Part shown: piece by piece, positions 1-9,226 of the stretch
How the letters are laid out: every line of letters begins with the position of its first letter
How positions within the stretch are numbered: position 1 is the stretch's first letter
Program-made: the position numbers and the translations under genes
Assembly: GCF_001889265.1 (NCBI RefSeq)
Contig: NZ_CP018151.1
Location: forward strand, 1,364,001-1,428,000
Reading direction: 5' to 3'
Origin: Microbacterium sp. 1.5R
GTDB lineage: Bacteria; Actinomycetota; Actinomycetes; Actinomycetales; Microbacteriaceae
Length of the DNA stretch: 64,000 nucleotides
The notes under the pieces: generated by a model
What the model was told of the DNA's origin: nothing
Databases searched by the model: none
Seen by the model: the letters and a program-made list of their open reading frames with translations, nothing else

Positions 1-422
1 AGGCGGCTCCACACGGCGACCGTGCCGACGGCATACGAGTGCGGGTAGTCGGCGGCGAGCGTGTCGCGTGCCGCCGCGAGGCTGTCGGCGTCGAGCTCGG
101 TGAGGGCGATGACCTCGGCGCCGGAGCCAGCGAGGTCCGTCGCGGATTCCGCCGCGCCACCGGAGTGGGCGCGCACGTTCTGGCTGACGATCCGCACGCC
201 GGGCGACTCGTCGGCGCTGCCCGAGGCGAAGCCCGGAGCAGACGGAGCGATCGCCAGCATCCACGCGAGGATAGGCACGAGCAGCACCAGGAGGACACGT
301 CGGGCGAGGAGGAGGGCGACCACCGCCAGCACTCCGAGCGCGAGACCGCACCAGGGGAGAAGCGCAGCGGCCGCGGTTCCCACCACGCCCGGGACCCAGA
401 CGCACACGATCATGACCAGCAC
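1..422 (-). CDS. Endonuclease/exonuclease/phosphatase-fold membrane protein, truncated by window edge
   Basis: Read on the minus strand, the frame gives a hydrophobic N-terminal part (two to three membrane segments, rich in V, L and A), then a segment reading VRIVSQNVRAHSG, then GAEVIALTEL. These are the beta-strand/Asn and Glu motifs that open an endonuclease/exonuclease/phosphatase domain. Family members with this layout are membrane-anchored and act outside the cytoplasm on unknown phosphoester substrates. The catalytic C-terminal half lies beyond base 1. The start is uncertain. The frame stays open upstream past base 530, but the only canonical in-frame starts near the first hydrophobic stretch are GTG at 422 and ATG at 413, both without a good ribosome site. 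The best ribosome site (GAGGAG, 516-511) precedes ACG and ATC codons instead. The family call rests on short motifs. Confidence 0.6.
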   Translation of the reverse strand, partial: MLVMIVCVWVPGVVGTAAAALLPWCGLALGVLAVVALLLARRVLLVLLVPILAWMLAIAPSAPGFASGSADESPGVRIVSQNVRAHSGGAAESATDLAGSGAEVIALTELDADSLAAARDTLAADYPHSYAVGTVAVWSR

Positions 423-575
423 GACCAGTGCGACGACGGCGATGGCTCGCCCCGCGGGTACGTGCGTGCGTCGGCGGGTCGGCGGATGCGTCGTGGCGGC
501 GATCGTGAGCTCCTCGGGTGGGTTCTCATTGTCGTCCGCGCCGCCTGTGCACGGGCCGAACGAGCCGGGGACGAG

Positions 576-605
576 AAGTGCCCCGAGCCGAAGCCCGGGG
601 CACTT
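576..605 (-). terminator. Hairpin terminator of metY
   Basis: Ten-base perfect inverted repeat (AAGTGCCCCG and CGGGGCACTT) with a ten-base loop, placed 18 bases after the metY stop and before the next gene on the same strand. There is no long T-run, as is common in actinobacteria. Confidence 0.7.
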
Positions 606-622
606 GCTCTGCGTGATGGCGG

Positions 623-1945
623 TCAGGCGCGAGCGGCCTCCGACACGCGGCGAGCCGCGGCGAGTGCCTCGTCGAGGTCTGCCTTGAGGTCGTCGATGTT
701 CTCGATGCCCACCGACAGTCGCACGAGGCCGGGGGTGACGCCGGCCGTGAGCTGCTGCTCGGGCGTGAGCTGCGCGTGGGTGGTCGACGCCGGGTGGATG
801 ACGAGAGAGCGCACGTCGCCGATGTTCGCGAGGTGGCTGAACAGCGACAGGCTGTTGACGAACTCGCGACCGGCTTCGACGCCGCCCTTGAGCTCGAACG
901 ACAGCACCGCACCGACGCCCTTGGGTGCGTACTGGTTCGCCTTGGCGTACCAGGGGGAAGAGGGCAGGCCAGAGTAGTTGACGGATGCCACGTCGTCCCG
1001 GCTGTCGAGCCACTCGGCGATCTCCTGGGCGTTCTGCACGTGACGCTCGATGCGCAGCGACAGCGTCTCGATGCCCTGGATGAGGTTCCAGGCGCTCTGC
1101 GGCGCGATGGCCGAGCCGAGGTCGCGGAGCAGCTGCACCCGGGCCTTGATGATGTAGGCGAGCGGGTCACCGACCGCGGCGGTGTAGCTCGCGCCGTGGT
1201 ACGACGGGTCGGGCTCGGTGAGGCCGGGGAAGCGCTCGACGTTCTTCGACCACTCGAAGGTGCCGCCGTCGATGATCGCGCCGCCGATGGTGGTTCCGTG
1301 GCCGCCGAGGAACTTGGTGACCGAGTGCACGACGATGTCGGCGCCGTGCTCGAACGGGCGGATCAGGTACGGAGTCGCGATCGTGTTGTCGACGATCAGC
1401 GGGACGCCGCCCTCGTGCGCCACGTCTGCGACGGTGCGGATGTCGAGGATGTTGATCTGCGGGTTGCCGATGGTCTCCGCGAAGAAGAGCTTGGTGTTCG
1501 GTCGCAGCGCGCGGCGCCACTCCTCGGGGTCGTCCTGGTTCTCGACGAACGTGACCTCGATGCCGAGCTTGGCGAGCGTGTACTTGAACAGGTTGTACGT
1601 GCCGCCGTAGATCGAGCTGGACGAGACGATGTGGTCACCGGCCTGCGCGATGTTCAGCACAGCGAACGTCGACGCCGCCTGACCGCTGGCGAGGACCAGG
1701 GCTCCGGTGCCCCCCTCGAGTGCCGCGAGGCGCTGCTCCAGGACGTCCTGCGTCGGGTTCTGGATGCGGGTGTAGATGTTGCCGAACTCCGCCAGGGCGA
1801 ACAGGTTCGCGGCGTGATCCGCGCTGTCGAACACGTAGGACGTGGTCTGGTAGATCGGAGTGGCGCGGGCCTTGGTCACGGGGTCGGGAGCCGCGCCGGA
1901 GTGGATCTGCTTGGTCTCGAAACGCCAGGTCTCGGGTGCGGACAT
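623..1945 (-). CDS. metY: O-acetylhomoserine sulfhydrylase (MetY)
   Basis: A 440-residue PLP enzyme of the Cys/Met metabolism family. It replaces the acetyl group of O-acetylhomoserine with sulfide to give homocysteine in the cytoplasm, the direct sulfhydrylation route to methionine. Visible marks are the N-terminal QIHSG segment, IYQTTSYVF, the glycine loop near LASGQAA, the Asp in VDNTIATPY, and the PLP-binding Lys211 in HSVTKFLGGHG. Length is normal for MetY and longer than cystathionine synthases of the same fold. The ATG is preceded by AGGGGG at good spacing. It appears to be a single-gene unit, closed by a hairpin at 576-605. An inverted repeat lies in its promoter region (see 1985-2024). 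Confidence 0.93.
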   Translation of the reverse strand: MSAPETWRFETKQIHSGAAPDPVTKARATPIYQTTSYVFDSADHAANLFALAEFGNIYTRIQNPTQDVLEQRLAALEGGTGALVLASGQAASTFAVLNIAQAGDHIVSSSSIYGGTYNLFKYTLAKLGIEVTFVENQDDPEEWRRALRPNTKLFFAETIGNPQINILDIRTVADVAHEGGVPLIVDNTIATPYLIRPFEHGADIVVHSVTKFLGGHGTTIGGAIIDGGTFEWSKNVERFPGLTEPDPSYHGASYTAAVGDPLAYIIKARVQLLRDLGSAIAPQSAWNLIQGIETLSLRIERHVQNAQEIAEWLDSRDDVASVNYSGLPSSPWYAKANQYAPKGVGAVLSFELKGGVEAGREFVNSLSLFSHLANIGDVRSLVIHPASTTHAQLTPEQQLTAGVTPGLVRLSVGIENIDDLKADLDEALAAARRVSEAARA

Positions 1946-1984
1946 GTGTTCCCCCTGGAACTGTTGGAAGGTCGATTCGACTGA

Positions 1985-2024
1985 TGTCGTTGATGCGACA
2001 GTACGGAATATCGGAAGTTGTCAA
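1985..2024 (-). promoter_or_regulatory. Probable metY promoter with inverted repeat
   Basis: On the minus strand, TTGACA (2024-2019) and TACTGT (2003-1998) are spaced by 15 bases, slightly short for a housekeeping promoter. Directly downstream is a perfect repeat, TGTCG-TTGATG-CGACA (1985-2000), overlapping the likely transcription start. This is where a repressor of sulfur genes would bind, but no known consensus was recognised. Confidence 0.4.
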
Positions 2025-2088
2025 CAGTGGGTGGGAAATGTGACGTAATGAACACCGGCCGGATCCCGGCGCCGGTGCGCGTGCGGGT

Positions 2089-2679
2089 TCAGGGCCGGCC
2101 GAGAAGCCTCGCCGCCCACGTGCGAGCGATCGCGAACGGCTCGGCGAACGTCGTCATCCCGACCGTGACGATCGCGCCCTCGTACAGCAGCATCATCGCC
2201 TGTGCCATCGCCTGCGGATCGGTGATCCCCGCTTCGCTGCAGAGCTCCTCGAACAGATCGAGGAGCCAGGCCTTCTGGCGAGACACCTCGGGGAACACCG
2301 GGTGGTCGTCGTTGCCCTCGCCGATCTCGGCTCGGGCGTTGATCGCGCTGCATCCCTTCGGGCTGTTCTCGTCGGACCAGGAGATCGCGGCGTCGAAGAC
2401 CGCGAGCACACGGTCGGCGCCGGGATCGGGCACCCGGGCGAGCTGGCCGGCGACGTGGTCGCGCCACCGCGCATCCCGGTGCTGGAGGTAGGAGACGACC
2501 AGCGCCTCCTTCGACCCGAAGCGGTCGTAGAGCGTCTTCTTCGTGACTCCGGCCGCCTCGGCGATCGTGTCGACCCCGACCGCGTGGATGCCTCGCTCGT
2601 AGAACAGTCGGGATGCGGCGTCGAGAACGCGCCGCCCTCCGGGCGTGAGCGGGACGAGTTCGGGAACGGACGAGGTCAT
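2089..2679 (-). CDS. TetR-family transcriptional repressor
   Basis: A 196-residue regulator with an N-terminal helix-turn-helix at about residues 15-60 (AASRLFYERGIHAVGVDTIA, then AGVTKKTLYDRFGSKEALV), the classic TetR signature. The C-terminal half is a ligand domain with a Cys in KGCSAIN, resembling AcrR-type effector domains. ATG at 2679 is chosen because it starts just before the DNA-binding domain; the frame runs further upstream but would swallow the operator. It diverges from an EamA transporter 34 bases away, with a palindrome between them, so it most likely represses both itself and the transporter. The ligand is unknown. Confidence 0.88.
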   Translation of the reverse strand: MTSSVPELVPLTPGGRRVLDAASRLFYERGIHAVGVDTIAEAAGVTKKTLYDRFGSKEALVVSYLQHRDARWRDHVAGQLARVPDPGADRVLAVFDAAISWSDENSPKGCSAINARAEIGEGNDDHPVFPEVSRQKAWLLDLFEELCSEAGITDPQAMAQAMMLLYEGAIVTVGMTTFAEPFAIARTWAARLLGRP

Positions 2680-2686
2680 GCGGACG

Positions 2687-2706
2687 ACTATACCAGTCTG
2701 TATAGT
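2687..2706. promoter_or_regulatory. TetR operator over the EamA promoter
   Basis: Perfect inverted repeat ACTATAC-N6-GTATAGT in the divergent gap. Its right arm contains TATAGT, which sits 7 bases before the EamA ATG and works as its -10 box, so binding would block transcription directly. Confidence 0.75.
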
Positions 2707-2713
2707 CGGCATC

Positions 2714-3700
2714 ATGAGTAAACAGATCGGTGTACTTCCGGTCGTGACGACGGCGACCGCCGCGACCGCATTCGTCGTGACCTGGAGCTCGGGGTTCATC
2801 ATCCCGGCGTTCGCCACCGTCGAGGTCTCGCCCCTGACGCTCCTCGTGTGGCGGTTCGCGCCCCTGGCCGTCGCGCTGCTCGTGCTCGTCGTCGTCTCAG
2901 GAGCGGCGACGGGGATGCACCGACGTGAGCTCCGGATCCAGGCTTCGATAGGGATCTTCGCGCAGTTCGGCTACTGCATCGCGGTCTACGGTGCCGTCGC
3001 CGCAGGCATCGCCACCGGCACCGTGGCTCTCATCGACGCGGTGCAGCCCCTGGTGGTGGCTGTGCTCGTCGGGCCCATCCTCGGTCTGCGTGTGCGCGGA
3101 GCTCAATGGGTCGGGCTCGGAGTGGGCGCGATCGGAGTGCTGCTCGTCATCCAGTCGCAGCTCGGCGCCACCGAGGCTCCACCTGCGGCCTATGCGCTGC
3201 CGGCCGTCGCCATGGTGTGCCTCATCGTCGGCACCCTGCTGCAGCGGAAGACCGGGGTGCAGACCGGCGTGCTCGTGACGCTGACCGTCCACGTGACGGT
3301 GACGGCGGCGCTGCTCGTGGTGATCGCGGCGGTGACGGGGACGCTGGTTCCGCCCGCCTCCGGATCGTTCTGGCTCGCCGTGGTGCTGACCGCGGCCGCT
3401 CCGACGCTCGCCGCATACGGCCTGTACTGGTGGCTGCTGAAGCGCATCGGCATCACCGCCCTGCAGGCGCTGCTCTTCCTGATCGCGCCGACGACGTCAC
3501 TGGCCGGAACCATTCTGCTGGGGGAGCCTCTGACGATCCTCACGATCGCCGGATTCGCGCTGTGCGGAGCCGGGGTCGCACTCGTCCTCGTCTCCGAGGT
3601 CCGGTCGGCGCGCGTCGACTCCCGACGCGGCGCGTCGACGCGACCCGACGATGCGCAGCGGCTTTCGCGGCCGGAACATCGTACGGTGGAGGAATGGTGA
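2714..3700 (+). CDS. EamA/DMT-family transporter
   Basis: A 328-residue inner-membrane protein with about ten hydrophobic segments in two homologous halves, typical of drug/metabolite transporters of the EamA type. Each half contains a WRF- or [13 protein letters not shown] junction and a glycine-rich segment ([39 protein letters not shown]). Members export metabolites or drugs by proton exchange; the substrate cannot be told here. The start is taken at the ATG 7 bases after TATAGT, making a leaderless message. The TetR partner and shared operator imply induction by a small molecule. The stop overlaps the start of the following SDR gene. Confidence 0.85.
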   Translation: MSKQIGVLPVVTTATAATAFVVTWSSGFIIPAFATVEVSPLTLLVWRFAPLAVALLVLVVVSGAATGMHRRELRIQASIGIFAQFGYCIAVYGAVAAGIATGTVALIDAVQPLVVAVLVGPILGLRVRGAQWVGLGVGAIGVLLVIQSQLGATEAPPAAYALPAVAMVCLIVGTLLQRKTGVQTGVLVTLTVHVTVTAALLVVIAAVTGTLVPPASGSFWLAVVLTAAAPTLAAYGLYWWLLKRIGITALQALLFLIAPTTSLAGTILLGEPLTILTIAGFALCGAGVALVLVSEVRSARVDSRRGASTRPDDAQRLSRPEHRTVEEW

Positions 3701-4476
3701 ACAGGCGTGCAGTGGTGACGGGTGCGAGTTCGGGTATCGGACAGGCGACGGTGCGCGCGCTGCGCGCCCGCGGCTGGGGGGTCGTGGGAGTCGCGCGACG
3801 GGCGTCCCGACTGGAGGCGCTCTCGGCGGAGACCGGGGCGTCGACGATCGCGTGCGACCTGACGAACCCGGAAGCCGTCGCAGCGCTGGTCTCGGAGCTC
3901 GAGGATTCGGGACCCGTGCACGCTCTCGTGCAGGTCGCGGGCGGAGCGCGAGGCACGGATCGCATCGAGAACGCGTCGATCGACGACTGGCAGTGGATGT
4001 ACGACGCGAACGTGCTCTCGAGCCAGCGTCTGGTGGCGGGGCTCCTGCCTCTGCTTCGTCGGGCAGCCGCCGCGGACGGTCACGCGGACACCGTGTTCGT
4101 GACCTCGACGGCCGCCCAGGTGGCCTACCCGGGCGGCGGAGGCTACAACGCCGCCAAGGCCGCGCAGGCCATGCTCGTGCACGCCCTCCGTCTCGAGTTG
4201 AACGGCGAGCCGATCCGCGTGTCCGAGATCGCTCCCGGAATGGTGCACACCGAGGAGTTCACGCTCAACCGTCTGGGCGGAGACGCGGTCGCGGCAGAGG
4301 CCGTGTATTCGGGCGTCGAGGCGCCGCTGCGTGCCGAGGACGTCGCCGACGTGATCGCCTATGCCCTCGACGCGCCCGCTCATGTGAATCTCGACCTCGT
4401 CACGATGCGACCCGTCGCGCAGTCGGCCAACCATCTTCTCGCCCGCGGACCGCTGCGCGTGCGGCCGATCGACTGA
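3694..4476 (+). CDS. Short-chain dehydrogenase/reductase
   Basis: A 260-residue SDR oxidoreductase. The Rossmann motif is TGASSGIG at residues 8-15, followed by an acidic-residue motif (CDLTN), the strand VTSTAAQ carrying the active-site Ser, and YNAAK (Tyr and Lys of the catalytic triad). The C-terminal segment [12 protein letters not shown] resembles YdfG-like serine/3-hydroxy acid dehydrogenases, which use NADP, but the substrate is not certain. TACGGT lies 6 bases before the ATG, giving a leaderless promoter inside the end of the EamA gene; GGAGG is too close to the ATG to be a normal ribosome site. ung follows with 2 bases between. Confidence 0.85.
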   Translation: MVNRRAVVTGASSGIGQATVRALRARGWGVVGVARRASRLEALSAETGASTIACDLTNPEAVAALVSELEDSGPVHALVQVAGGARGTDRIENASIDDWQWMYDANVLSSQRLVAGLLPLLRRAAAADGHADTVFVTSTAAQVAYPGGGGYNAAKAAQAMLVHALRLELNGEPIRVSEIAPGMVHTEEFTLNRLGGDAVAAEAVYSGVEAPLRAEDVADVIAYALDAPAHVNLDLVTMRPVAQSANHLLARGPLRVRPID

Positions 4477-4478
4477 GG

Positions 4479-5189
4479 ATGACCGCGCGCACTCTCGCCG
4501 AGCTCGCCGGCGACGGTCTCATGGACCCCGAATGGGCGGACGCACTCGCTCCGGCTCAGCAGACGATCACCGCCCTCGGGGAGCGGCTGCGGGAGGAGCA
4601 GGCCGCAGGACGCGGTTATCTTCCCGCGGGCGATCACGTGCTGCGCGCCTTCGAACGCCCGATGTCCGACGTCAAGGTGCTCATCACCGGCCAGGACCCG
4701 TATCCGACTCCCGGGCACCCGATCGGGCTGTCGTTCGCCGTCGACCATGACGTGCGGCCGCTGCCGCGCAGCCTGGGGAACATCTACCGGGAACTCGCGA
4801 GCGATCTCGGCATCCCGCCTGCCCCCCACGGAGATCTGTCCGCGTGGAGCGACCAGGGGGTCCTGCTGCTCAACAGGGTGCTGACCGTGCGGCCCGGCGA
4901 GGCCGGCTCCCATCGCCGCTGGGGATGGGAGCAGGTGACCGAGCTCGCGATCCGCGCACTCGTCGCGCGGGACCAGCCGCTCGTCGCGATCCTGTGGGGC
5001 AAGGACGCCGCGAATCTGCAGCCCCTCCTCGGCGAGACCCCCGTGATCGCCTCGGCGCACCCGTCTCCGCTCTCCGCACGGCGCGGATTCTTCGGCTCTC
5101 GGCCGTTCTCGCGAGCGAACGAGCTGCTCGACGGGCTCGGTGCGAGTCCGATCGACTGGCGCGTCGGCGAAGCGCCCCCTCTAAGCTGA
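4479..5189 (+). CDS. ung: Uracil-DNA glycosylase (family 1)
   Basis: A 236-residue enzyme that cuts uracil from DNA in base-excision repair. The water-activating loop [10 protein letters not shown] holds catalytic Asp73. Other family marks are GLSFAV (uracil pocket), [25 protein letters not shown] and the DNA-intercalating loop [13 protein letters not shown] with His194. Length and motif order match Escherichia coli Ung. It is read directly after the SDR gene (stop at 4476, ATG at 4479), so the two are probably cotranscribed and translationally coupled, although no functional link between them is evident. Confidence 0.96.
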   Translation: MTARTLAELAGDGLMDPEWADALAPAQQTITALGERLREEQAAGRGYLPAGDHVLRAFERPMSDVKVLITGQDPYPTPGHPIGLSFAVDHDVRPLPRSLGNIYRELASDLGIPPAPHGDLSAWSDQGVLLLNRVLTVRPGEAGSHRRWGWEQVTELAIRALVARDQPLVAILWGKDAANLQPLLGETPVIASAHPSPLSARRGFFGSRPFSRANELLDGLGASPIDWRVGEAPPLS

Positions 5190-5193
5190 TCGC

Positions 5194-5811
5194 ATGCAGT
5201 TCGAGCCCGGTGATCGCCGCCGTGTGCTGCCGCGCCATCTGCGCCCGCAGCCCGAACCCGACGTGTTCTCGTACTCGATCCGCCCCGCACGTTCGGGCGA
5301 CCTCCCGTACGTGCGCGAGATCTACAACCATTTCGTCAGCAATTCGGTGGTCACTCTCGATGAGCGGCGCAGCAGCATCCCCTACTGGCGTGAGAAGTTC
5401 GCGCTGCTGAGCAAGCTCGGCCTGCCCTTCCTGGTGGCGGTCTCGCCGGCGGGGGTCGTGATCGGGTACGCGCTGGCGCAGCCGTGGGCGGGCAAGAACG
5501 CGTACCGGTACACGGTCGAGGACTCGATCTACCTCGGCCCGGGAGCCGGCGGCAAGGGGCTCGGAGCTGCGCTGCTGCAGGCGCTCATCGACGCCTGCGA
5601 ACAGCTCGGCATCCGCGAGATGGTGGCCGTGATCAGCGACACGAAGGCCGACGCCTCGATTCGGCTCCACGCGAAGCTCGGCTTCGTCGAGGCCGGACGG
5701 ATGGGCCGGGTCGGGCACAAGTTCGGCCGGGACCTCGGGACCGTCTACATGCGCCGCGCGCTGCGTCCCAGCCGTCGGCGGAAGTTCTTCAGCACGAGCT
5801 CGGCGCGCTGA
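5194..5811 (+). CDS. GNAT-family N-acetyltransferase, phosphinothricin acetyltransferase-like
   Basis: A 205-residue protein. Residues about 25-190 form a GNAT domain: IRPARSGDLPYVREIYN, the substrate region with RSSIPYWREKF, the acetyl-CoA loop GPGAGGKGLGAALL, and SIRLHAKLGFVEAG near the end. The closest family is the PAT/bar group, which acetylates free amines such as phosphinothricin or methionine sulfoximine. The first 25 residues and an Arg/Ser-rich tail are extra. TAAGCT lies 6 bases before the ATG, so the gene has its own leaderless promoter and need not depend on ung upstream. The real substrate is unknown. Confidence 0.82.
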   Translation: MQFEPGDRRRVLPRHLRPQPEPDVFSYSIRPARSGDLPYVREIYNHFVSNSVVTLDERRSSIPYWREKFALLSKLGLPFLVAVSPAGVVIGYALAQPWAGKNAYRYTVEDSIYLGPGAGGKGLGAALLQALIDACEQLGIREMVAVISDTKADASIRLHAKLGFVEAGRMGRVGHKFGRDLGTVYMRRALRPSRRRKFFSTSSAR

Positions 5812-5820
5812 CGACCCTGC

Positions 5821-6615
5821 TCACGACGGGGGAGCGGGGATCACGGGGATCGCGGCGAGGAGAGCCTTCGTGTAGTCCTGCGTCGGGCGCAGCAGCACGT
5901 CTGCGGTGGGTCCTCGCTCGACGACGGCGCCGTCCTTCATCACGACCACCGTGTCGCACAGGTTCTGTACCACGCCGATGTCGTGCGACACCAGGACGAG
6001 CGTCAGGTCGGCGCTGCGTCGCAGCTCGATCAGGAGCTCGAGGATCTGAGCTCGCACGGTCACGTCGAGCGCCGACAGGGGCTCGTCTCCGACGAGGATG
6101 CGGGGTCGATGCACGATGGCGCGGGCCAACGCGATCCGCTGCCGCTGCCCTCCCGAGAACTCGTGCGGGTAGCGGTCGCCCATCTCGGGTTCGAGGCCGA
6201 CCTGCTCGAGCACGTCGCGCACGCGCGCGCGGTCGTCTCCCTCGATGCCGAGCGCCCAGAGGGGCTCGCGGATGATCTGGGCGGCGGTCATCCGAGGGTC
6301 CAGCGATGCGTACGGGTCCTGGAACACGAGCCCGGTCTGACGGCGCAGCCAGTGCAGCGAGCGGGCGGATGCCGCGGCATCCACGACTCTTCCATCGACG
6401 GTGACGGTGCCGGACGTCGGACGGTCGAGTCCGAGCAGCAGTCTGACGAGCGTCGATTTCCCCGACCCGGATTCGCCGATGATCCCGACGGACGACCCCT
6501 CGACGATGTCGAGGTCGGTCGGCGCCAAGGCTGTCTGCCTGCGCGTCGGCTCGAAGGCGGAGCGCTTGGGGATCACGAAGTCACGCCGCAGAGACCGCGC
6601 CTCGATCAGGCTCAT
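5821..6615 (-). CDS. Peptide/nickel-type ABC importer, second ATPase (DppF/OppF-like)
   Basis: A 264-residue ABC ATPase: Walker [11 protein letters not shown]-loop VFQDPYASLDPR, signature FSGGQRQRIALARAI, Walker B ILVGDEPLSALDV, switch His in VSHDIGVV. DppF-type ATPases pair with a DppD-type partner in the inner membrane. ATG at 6615 overlaps the stop of the upstream gene (ATGA) and has GGGAGG before it; a longer frame is possible but unsupported. The C-terminal Cys-rich oligopeptide-binding tail seen in some OppF proteins is absent. It is the last gene of a five-gene operon running from 10747 to 5821. Confidence 0.93.
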   Translation of the reverse strand: MSLIEARSLRRDFVIPKRSAFEPTRRQTALAPTDLDIVEGSSVGIIGESGSGKSTLVRLLLGLDRPTSGTVTVDGRVVDAAASARSLHWLRRQTGLVFQDPYASLDPRMTAAQIIREPLWALGIEGDDRARVRDVLEQVGLEPEMGDRYPHEFSGGQRQRIALARAIVHRPRILVGDEPLSALDVTVRAQILELLIELRRSADLTLVLVSHDIGVVQNLCDTVVVMKDGAVVERGPTADVLLRPTQDYTKALLAAIPVIPAPPS

Positions 6616-7403
6616 CGCGTGCCTCCCTCGGGCCGCCACAGGGTCGCGGTCGCGTCGCGGAGCAGCCCTTGGGTGATCGGCGATGTCGGGGCGGTGAGGA
6701 GCGTGCTCACGCGAGCCGCCTCGACCACGTGGCCGTCTTCGAGGACCACGCCCTGGGTCGCGACCTGAGCGAGGACGGCGAGATCGTGGGTGATGAACAC
6801 GAGTGACATGCCCTGCTCCTCGACGAGGTTCAACAGCAGAGCGAGGATCTCGGCTTGGATCGTGACGTCGAGAGCGGTCGTCGGCTCATCGGCGATGAGC
6901 AGACGCGGTCGGCACGCGAGCGCCATCGCGATCGCCACCCGCTGCCTCTGACCGCCGGACAGCTGGTGCGGATACCGATCGACGATCGACGCCGGGTCGG
7001 GCAGGCGCACGCGAGCCGCCTCCTGGATCGCTCGCTCTCGGGCCTCTCGTCGACCGATGCCCTCGTGGATGCGGATCGACTCGGCGATCTGCCTGCCGAC
7101 CGTGCGGATCGGGTTCAGAGCGGTGCGCGGCTCCTGGAAGACGATCCCGATCTCGTCACCGCGCAGGCGTGCGAGCTCGCGATCCGGCATTCCGATCAGC
7201 TCAGTGCCGTTCCAGCGGATGCTGCCGCTCGCGGTCGCGCCGTCGGGAAGGAGCCCGAGAACGGCCAGGGCGGTCAAGGACTTGCCGGATCCGGATTCGC
7301 CGATCAGGCCCAGGCGCGATCCGTCCGGCACCTCGAACGAGACGCCGTCGACCACCGGCCGTCCGTCGATGCGGACGACGAGGTCGGTCACTTCGAGACT
7401 CAT
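6612..7403 (-). CDS. Peptide/nickel-type ABC importer, first ATPase (DppD/OppD-like)
   Basis: A 263-residue ATPase with Walker [11 protein letters not shown]-loop [16 protein letters not shown], signature [16 protein letters not shown], Walker [14 protein letters not shown] and the His of FITHDLAVL. The start is at the ATG that overlaps the permease stop by four bases; the longer frame upstream is antisense or overlapping sequence of the permease gene. Together with the DppF-like protein it would form the ATP-hydrolysing heterodimer powering the permease pair. Confidence 0.93.
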   Translation of the reverse strand: MSLEVTDLVVRIDGRPVVDGVSFEVPDGSRLGLIGESGSGKSLTALAVLGLLPDGATASGSIRWNGTELIGMPDRELARLRGDEIGIVFQEPRTALNPIRTVGRQIAESIRIHEGIGRREARERAIQEAARVRLPDPASIVDRYPHQLSGGQRQRVAIAMALACRPRLLIADEPTTALDVTIQAEILALLLNLVEEQGMSLVFITHDLAVLAQVATQGVVLEDGHVVEAARVSTLLTAPTSPITQGLLRDATATLWRPEGGTR

Positions 7404-8266
7404 GCGATCACCGCCGGCGTGTGGATCTCGGCGGCGCGATGGCGCAGCGTGGGATCGGTGGCCTCGCGCAGGCCGTCGCCCAGGAGGTTGAGAGCGAGCA
7501 CCGTGATCGTGATCGCGAGGCCCGGCCAGATGACCGAGAGGGGATGCACGCCGATGTAGCGCTGGAGATCGGCGAGCAGCAGCCCCCAGCTCGGCTCCAC
7601 CACCGACGCGCCGAAGCCCAGGTACGACAGTCCCGCTTCGGCGAGCACGGCGACCGCCATCGACCACGACAGCTGCACGATGAACACGGGCGCGACGTTG
7701 GGCAGCAGGTGGCGCGCGAGGCTCTGACCGGTCGTCAGGCCGGAGGCCCGCGCGGCGAGGACGAAGTCGCTCTGCTGCACGCGGCGCAGCTCTGGTCGGG
7801 TGACGCGAGCGATGTTGACGCCGAAGCCGATGCCCACCGACCAGATCACCACCCAGAGCGAGCCGCCCCAGACCGACGAGATCATCATCGCGATGAGCAG
7901 CACGGGGAAGGCGATCAGGATGTCGACGAGCACGGCCACCGTCTCACGCAGCCACCGTGCCGTGAGCGCGCCGAGCGCGGCCAGGGCGATGCCGACGACC
8001 GTGGCGACGAGCCCGGCGCCGATGCTCACGAACACCGTCGTCCGAGAGCCCGCCATGAGCAGACTGAGGATGTCGCGCCCGGTGTCGTCGGTGCCGAGCA
8101 GATGGGGCCAGCCGGGGACACCCCAGCGAGCCGCCAGATCGGACTCCTGCGGGTCGAACGGCGTCCAGAACAGCGAGACGAGCGCCGTGAGAGCGACGAT
8201 GGCGACGACGATCAGACCGAATCGCCCGGTCGCGGTCCGCCACAGTCTCGACAGCCAACCGGACAT
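7400..8266 (-). CDS. Peptide/nickel-type ABC importer permease (DppC-like)
   Basis: A 288-residue integral membrane protein with about six hydrophobic segments. It has the N-terminal membrane anchor and the HLLGTDDTGRDILSLLMAGSR segment (shown in part) that mark DppC/OppC proteins, and an EAA loop around AARASGLTTGQSLARHLLPN that contacts the ATPases. ATG at 8266 shares a base with the stop of the upstream permease (TGATG), so translation is coupled. Confidence 0.93.
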   Translation of the reverse strand: MSGWLSRLWRTATGRFGLIVVAIVALTALVSLFWTPFDPQESDLAARWGVPGWPHLLGTDDTGRDILSLLMAGSRTTVFVSIGAGLVATVVGIALAALGALTARWLRETVAVLVDILIAFPVLLIAMMISSVWGGSLWVVIWSVGIGFGVNIARVTRPELRRVQQSDFVLAARASGLTTGQSLARHLLPNVAPVFIVQLSWSMAVAVLAEAGLSYLGFGASVVEPSWGLLLADLQRYIGVHPLSVIWPGLAITITVLALNLLGDGLREATDPTLRHRAAEIHTPAVIA

Positions 8267-9213
8267 CAGGCCTCCCTCTGCCGAGGATCGATCGCACGAT
8301 GGACCAGATCGACGAGGAAGCCCACCACGAGCACGAAACCGGTGAGCACGAGCAGCTCGCTCTGCACCTTGACGAGGTCGCGCGTTCCGACGTCGGCCAC
8401 GAGCATCCGCCCGATGCCCGGGAGGGTGAACAGCTGCTCGATGACGACCGAGCCGACGATGATGCCCGCGACCTGCAGTCCGAGGACAGTGATGATCGAG
8501 AGTCCGACTGCCGGTATGCCGTGGGAGATGAGGGCGCGCGTGCGGGTGAGTCCCTTGGCGGCGGCGGTGCGGACGAAGTCCTGTCCCGCAGCCTGCAGGG
8601 TCGCACTGCGCACGAATCTCATGAGCATCGCGCCCTCGACGATGCCGATCGTGAGAGCGGGCAGCAGCAGCGATTCGATCGCTCGCCAGGGCGTGCTCCA
8701 CCCGGTGCGGGGGAAGCCCTGCGGGGGAAGCCAGCCGAGCCAGACCGAGAAGACGACGATGAGCATCATGCCCGCCCAGACGACGGGCACCGCGGCGAGA
8801 GCCTGCGCGCCCACGCTCAGCGCCGTGCCTCCGCGACCGCCACGACGCAGCGCGGCCAGGATTCCGAACGGCACGGCGATGAGGACGGCGATGAGCAGGG
8901 AGAGGATGCCGAGCGGGACCGTGACCTGCGCCTTCTCGAGCAGCTCCTCGCCGACCGAGGCGCCCGAGAGGAGCGACGTGCCGAGATCGCCGCGGAAGAT
9001 CCCGCCGATCCACTCCGCGTACTGCGCGGGGAGAGGACGGTTCAGACCGAGGGATTCGCGAAGGGCCTCCACCTCGTCGGGGGAGGCCTGCGTGCCCGCG
9101 ATCAGCTGTGCGACATCGCCGGGGAAGACCCTGAGTGTCAGGAAGATCACCGCACTCGAGACGAGGAGCCCTGCGATGAGCAGGGCTCCTCGAACGAGCG
9201 CGTAGCGGATCAC
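8266..9213 (-). CDS. Peptide/nickel-type ABC importer permease (DppB-like)
   Basis: A 315-residue inner-membrane permease with the DppB/OppB N-terminus (first membrane segment, then LRVFPGDVAQ and the LGLNRPLPAQYAEW motif), five further membrane segments and the EAA-type loop TAAAKGLTRTRALISHGIP. It starts with GTG, 13 bases after the stop of the binding-protein gene, in the order binding protein, DppB, DppC, DppD, DppF. The substrate may be peptides, nickel or glycosides, as the family is broad. Confidence 0.92.
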   Translation of the reverse strand: MIRYALVRGALLIAGLLVSSAVIFLTLRVFPGDVAQLIAGTQASPDEVEALRESLGLNRPLPAQYAEWIGGIFRGDLGTSLLSGASVGEELLEKAQVTVPLGILSLLIAVLIAVPFGILAALRRGGRGGTALSVGAQALAAVPVVWAGMMLIVVFSVWLGWLPPQGFPRTGWSTPWRAIESLLLPALTIGIVEGAMLMRFVRSATLQAAGQDFVRTAAAKGLTRTRALISHGIPAVGLSIITVLGLQVAGIIVGSVVIEQLFTLPGIGRMLVADVGTRDLVKVQSELLVLTGFVLVVGFLVDLVHRAIDPRQREA

Positions 9214-9226
9214 GACGTGCGCGTCA

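Noticed and set aside
3651..5189. A plus-strand frame joining an Arg-rich stretch to uracil-DNA glycosylase as if a fusion.
   Set aside because: The first part overlaps the SDR gene in another frame and has no recognisable domain; ung starts at its own ATG at 4479.
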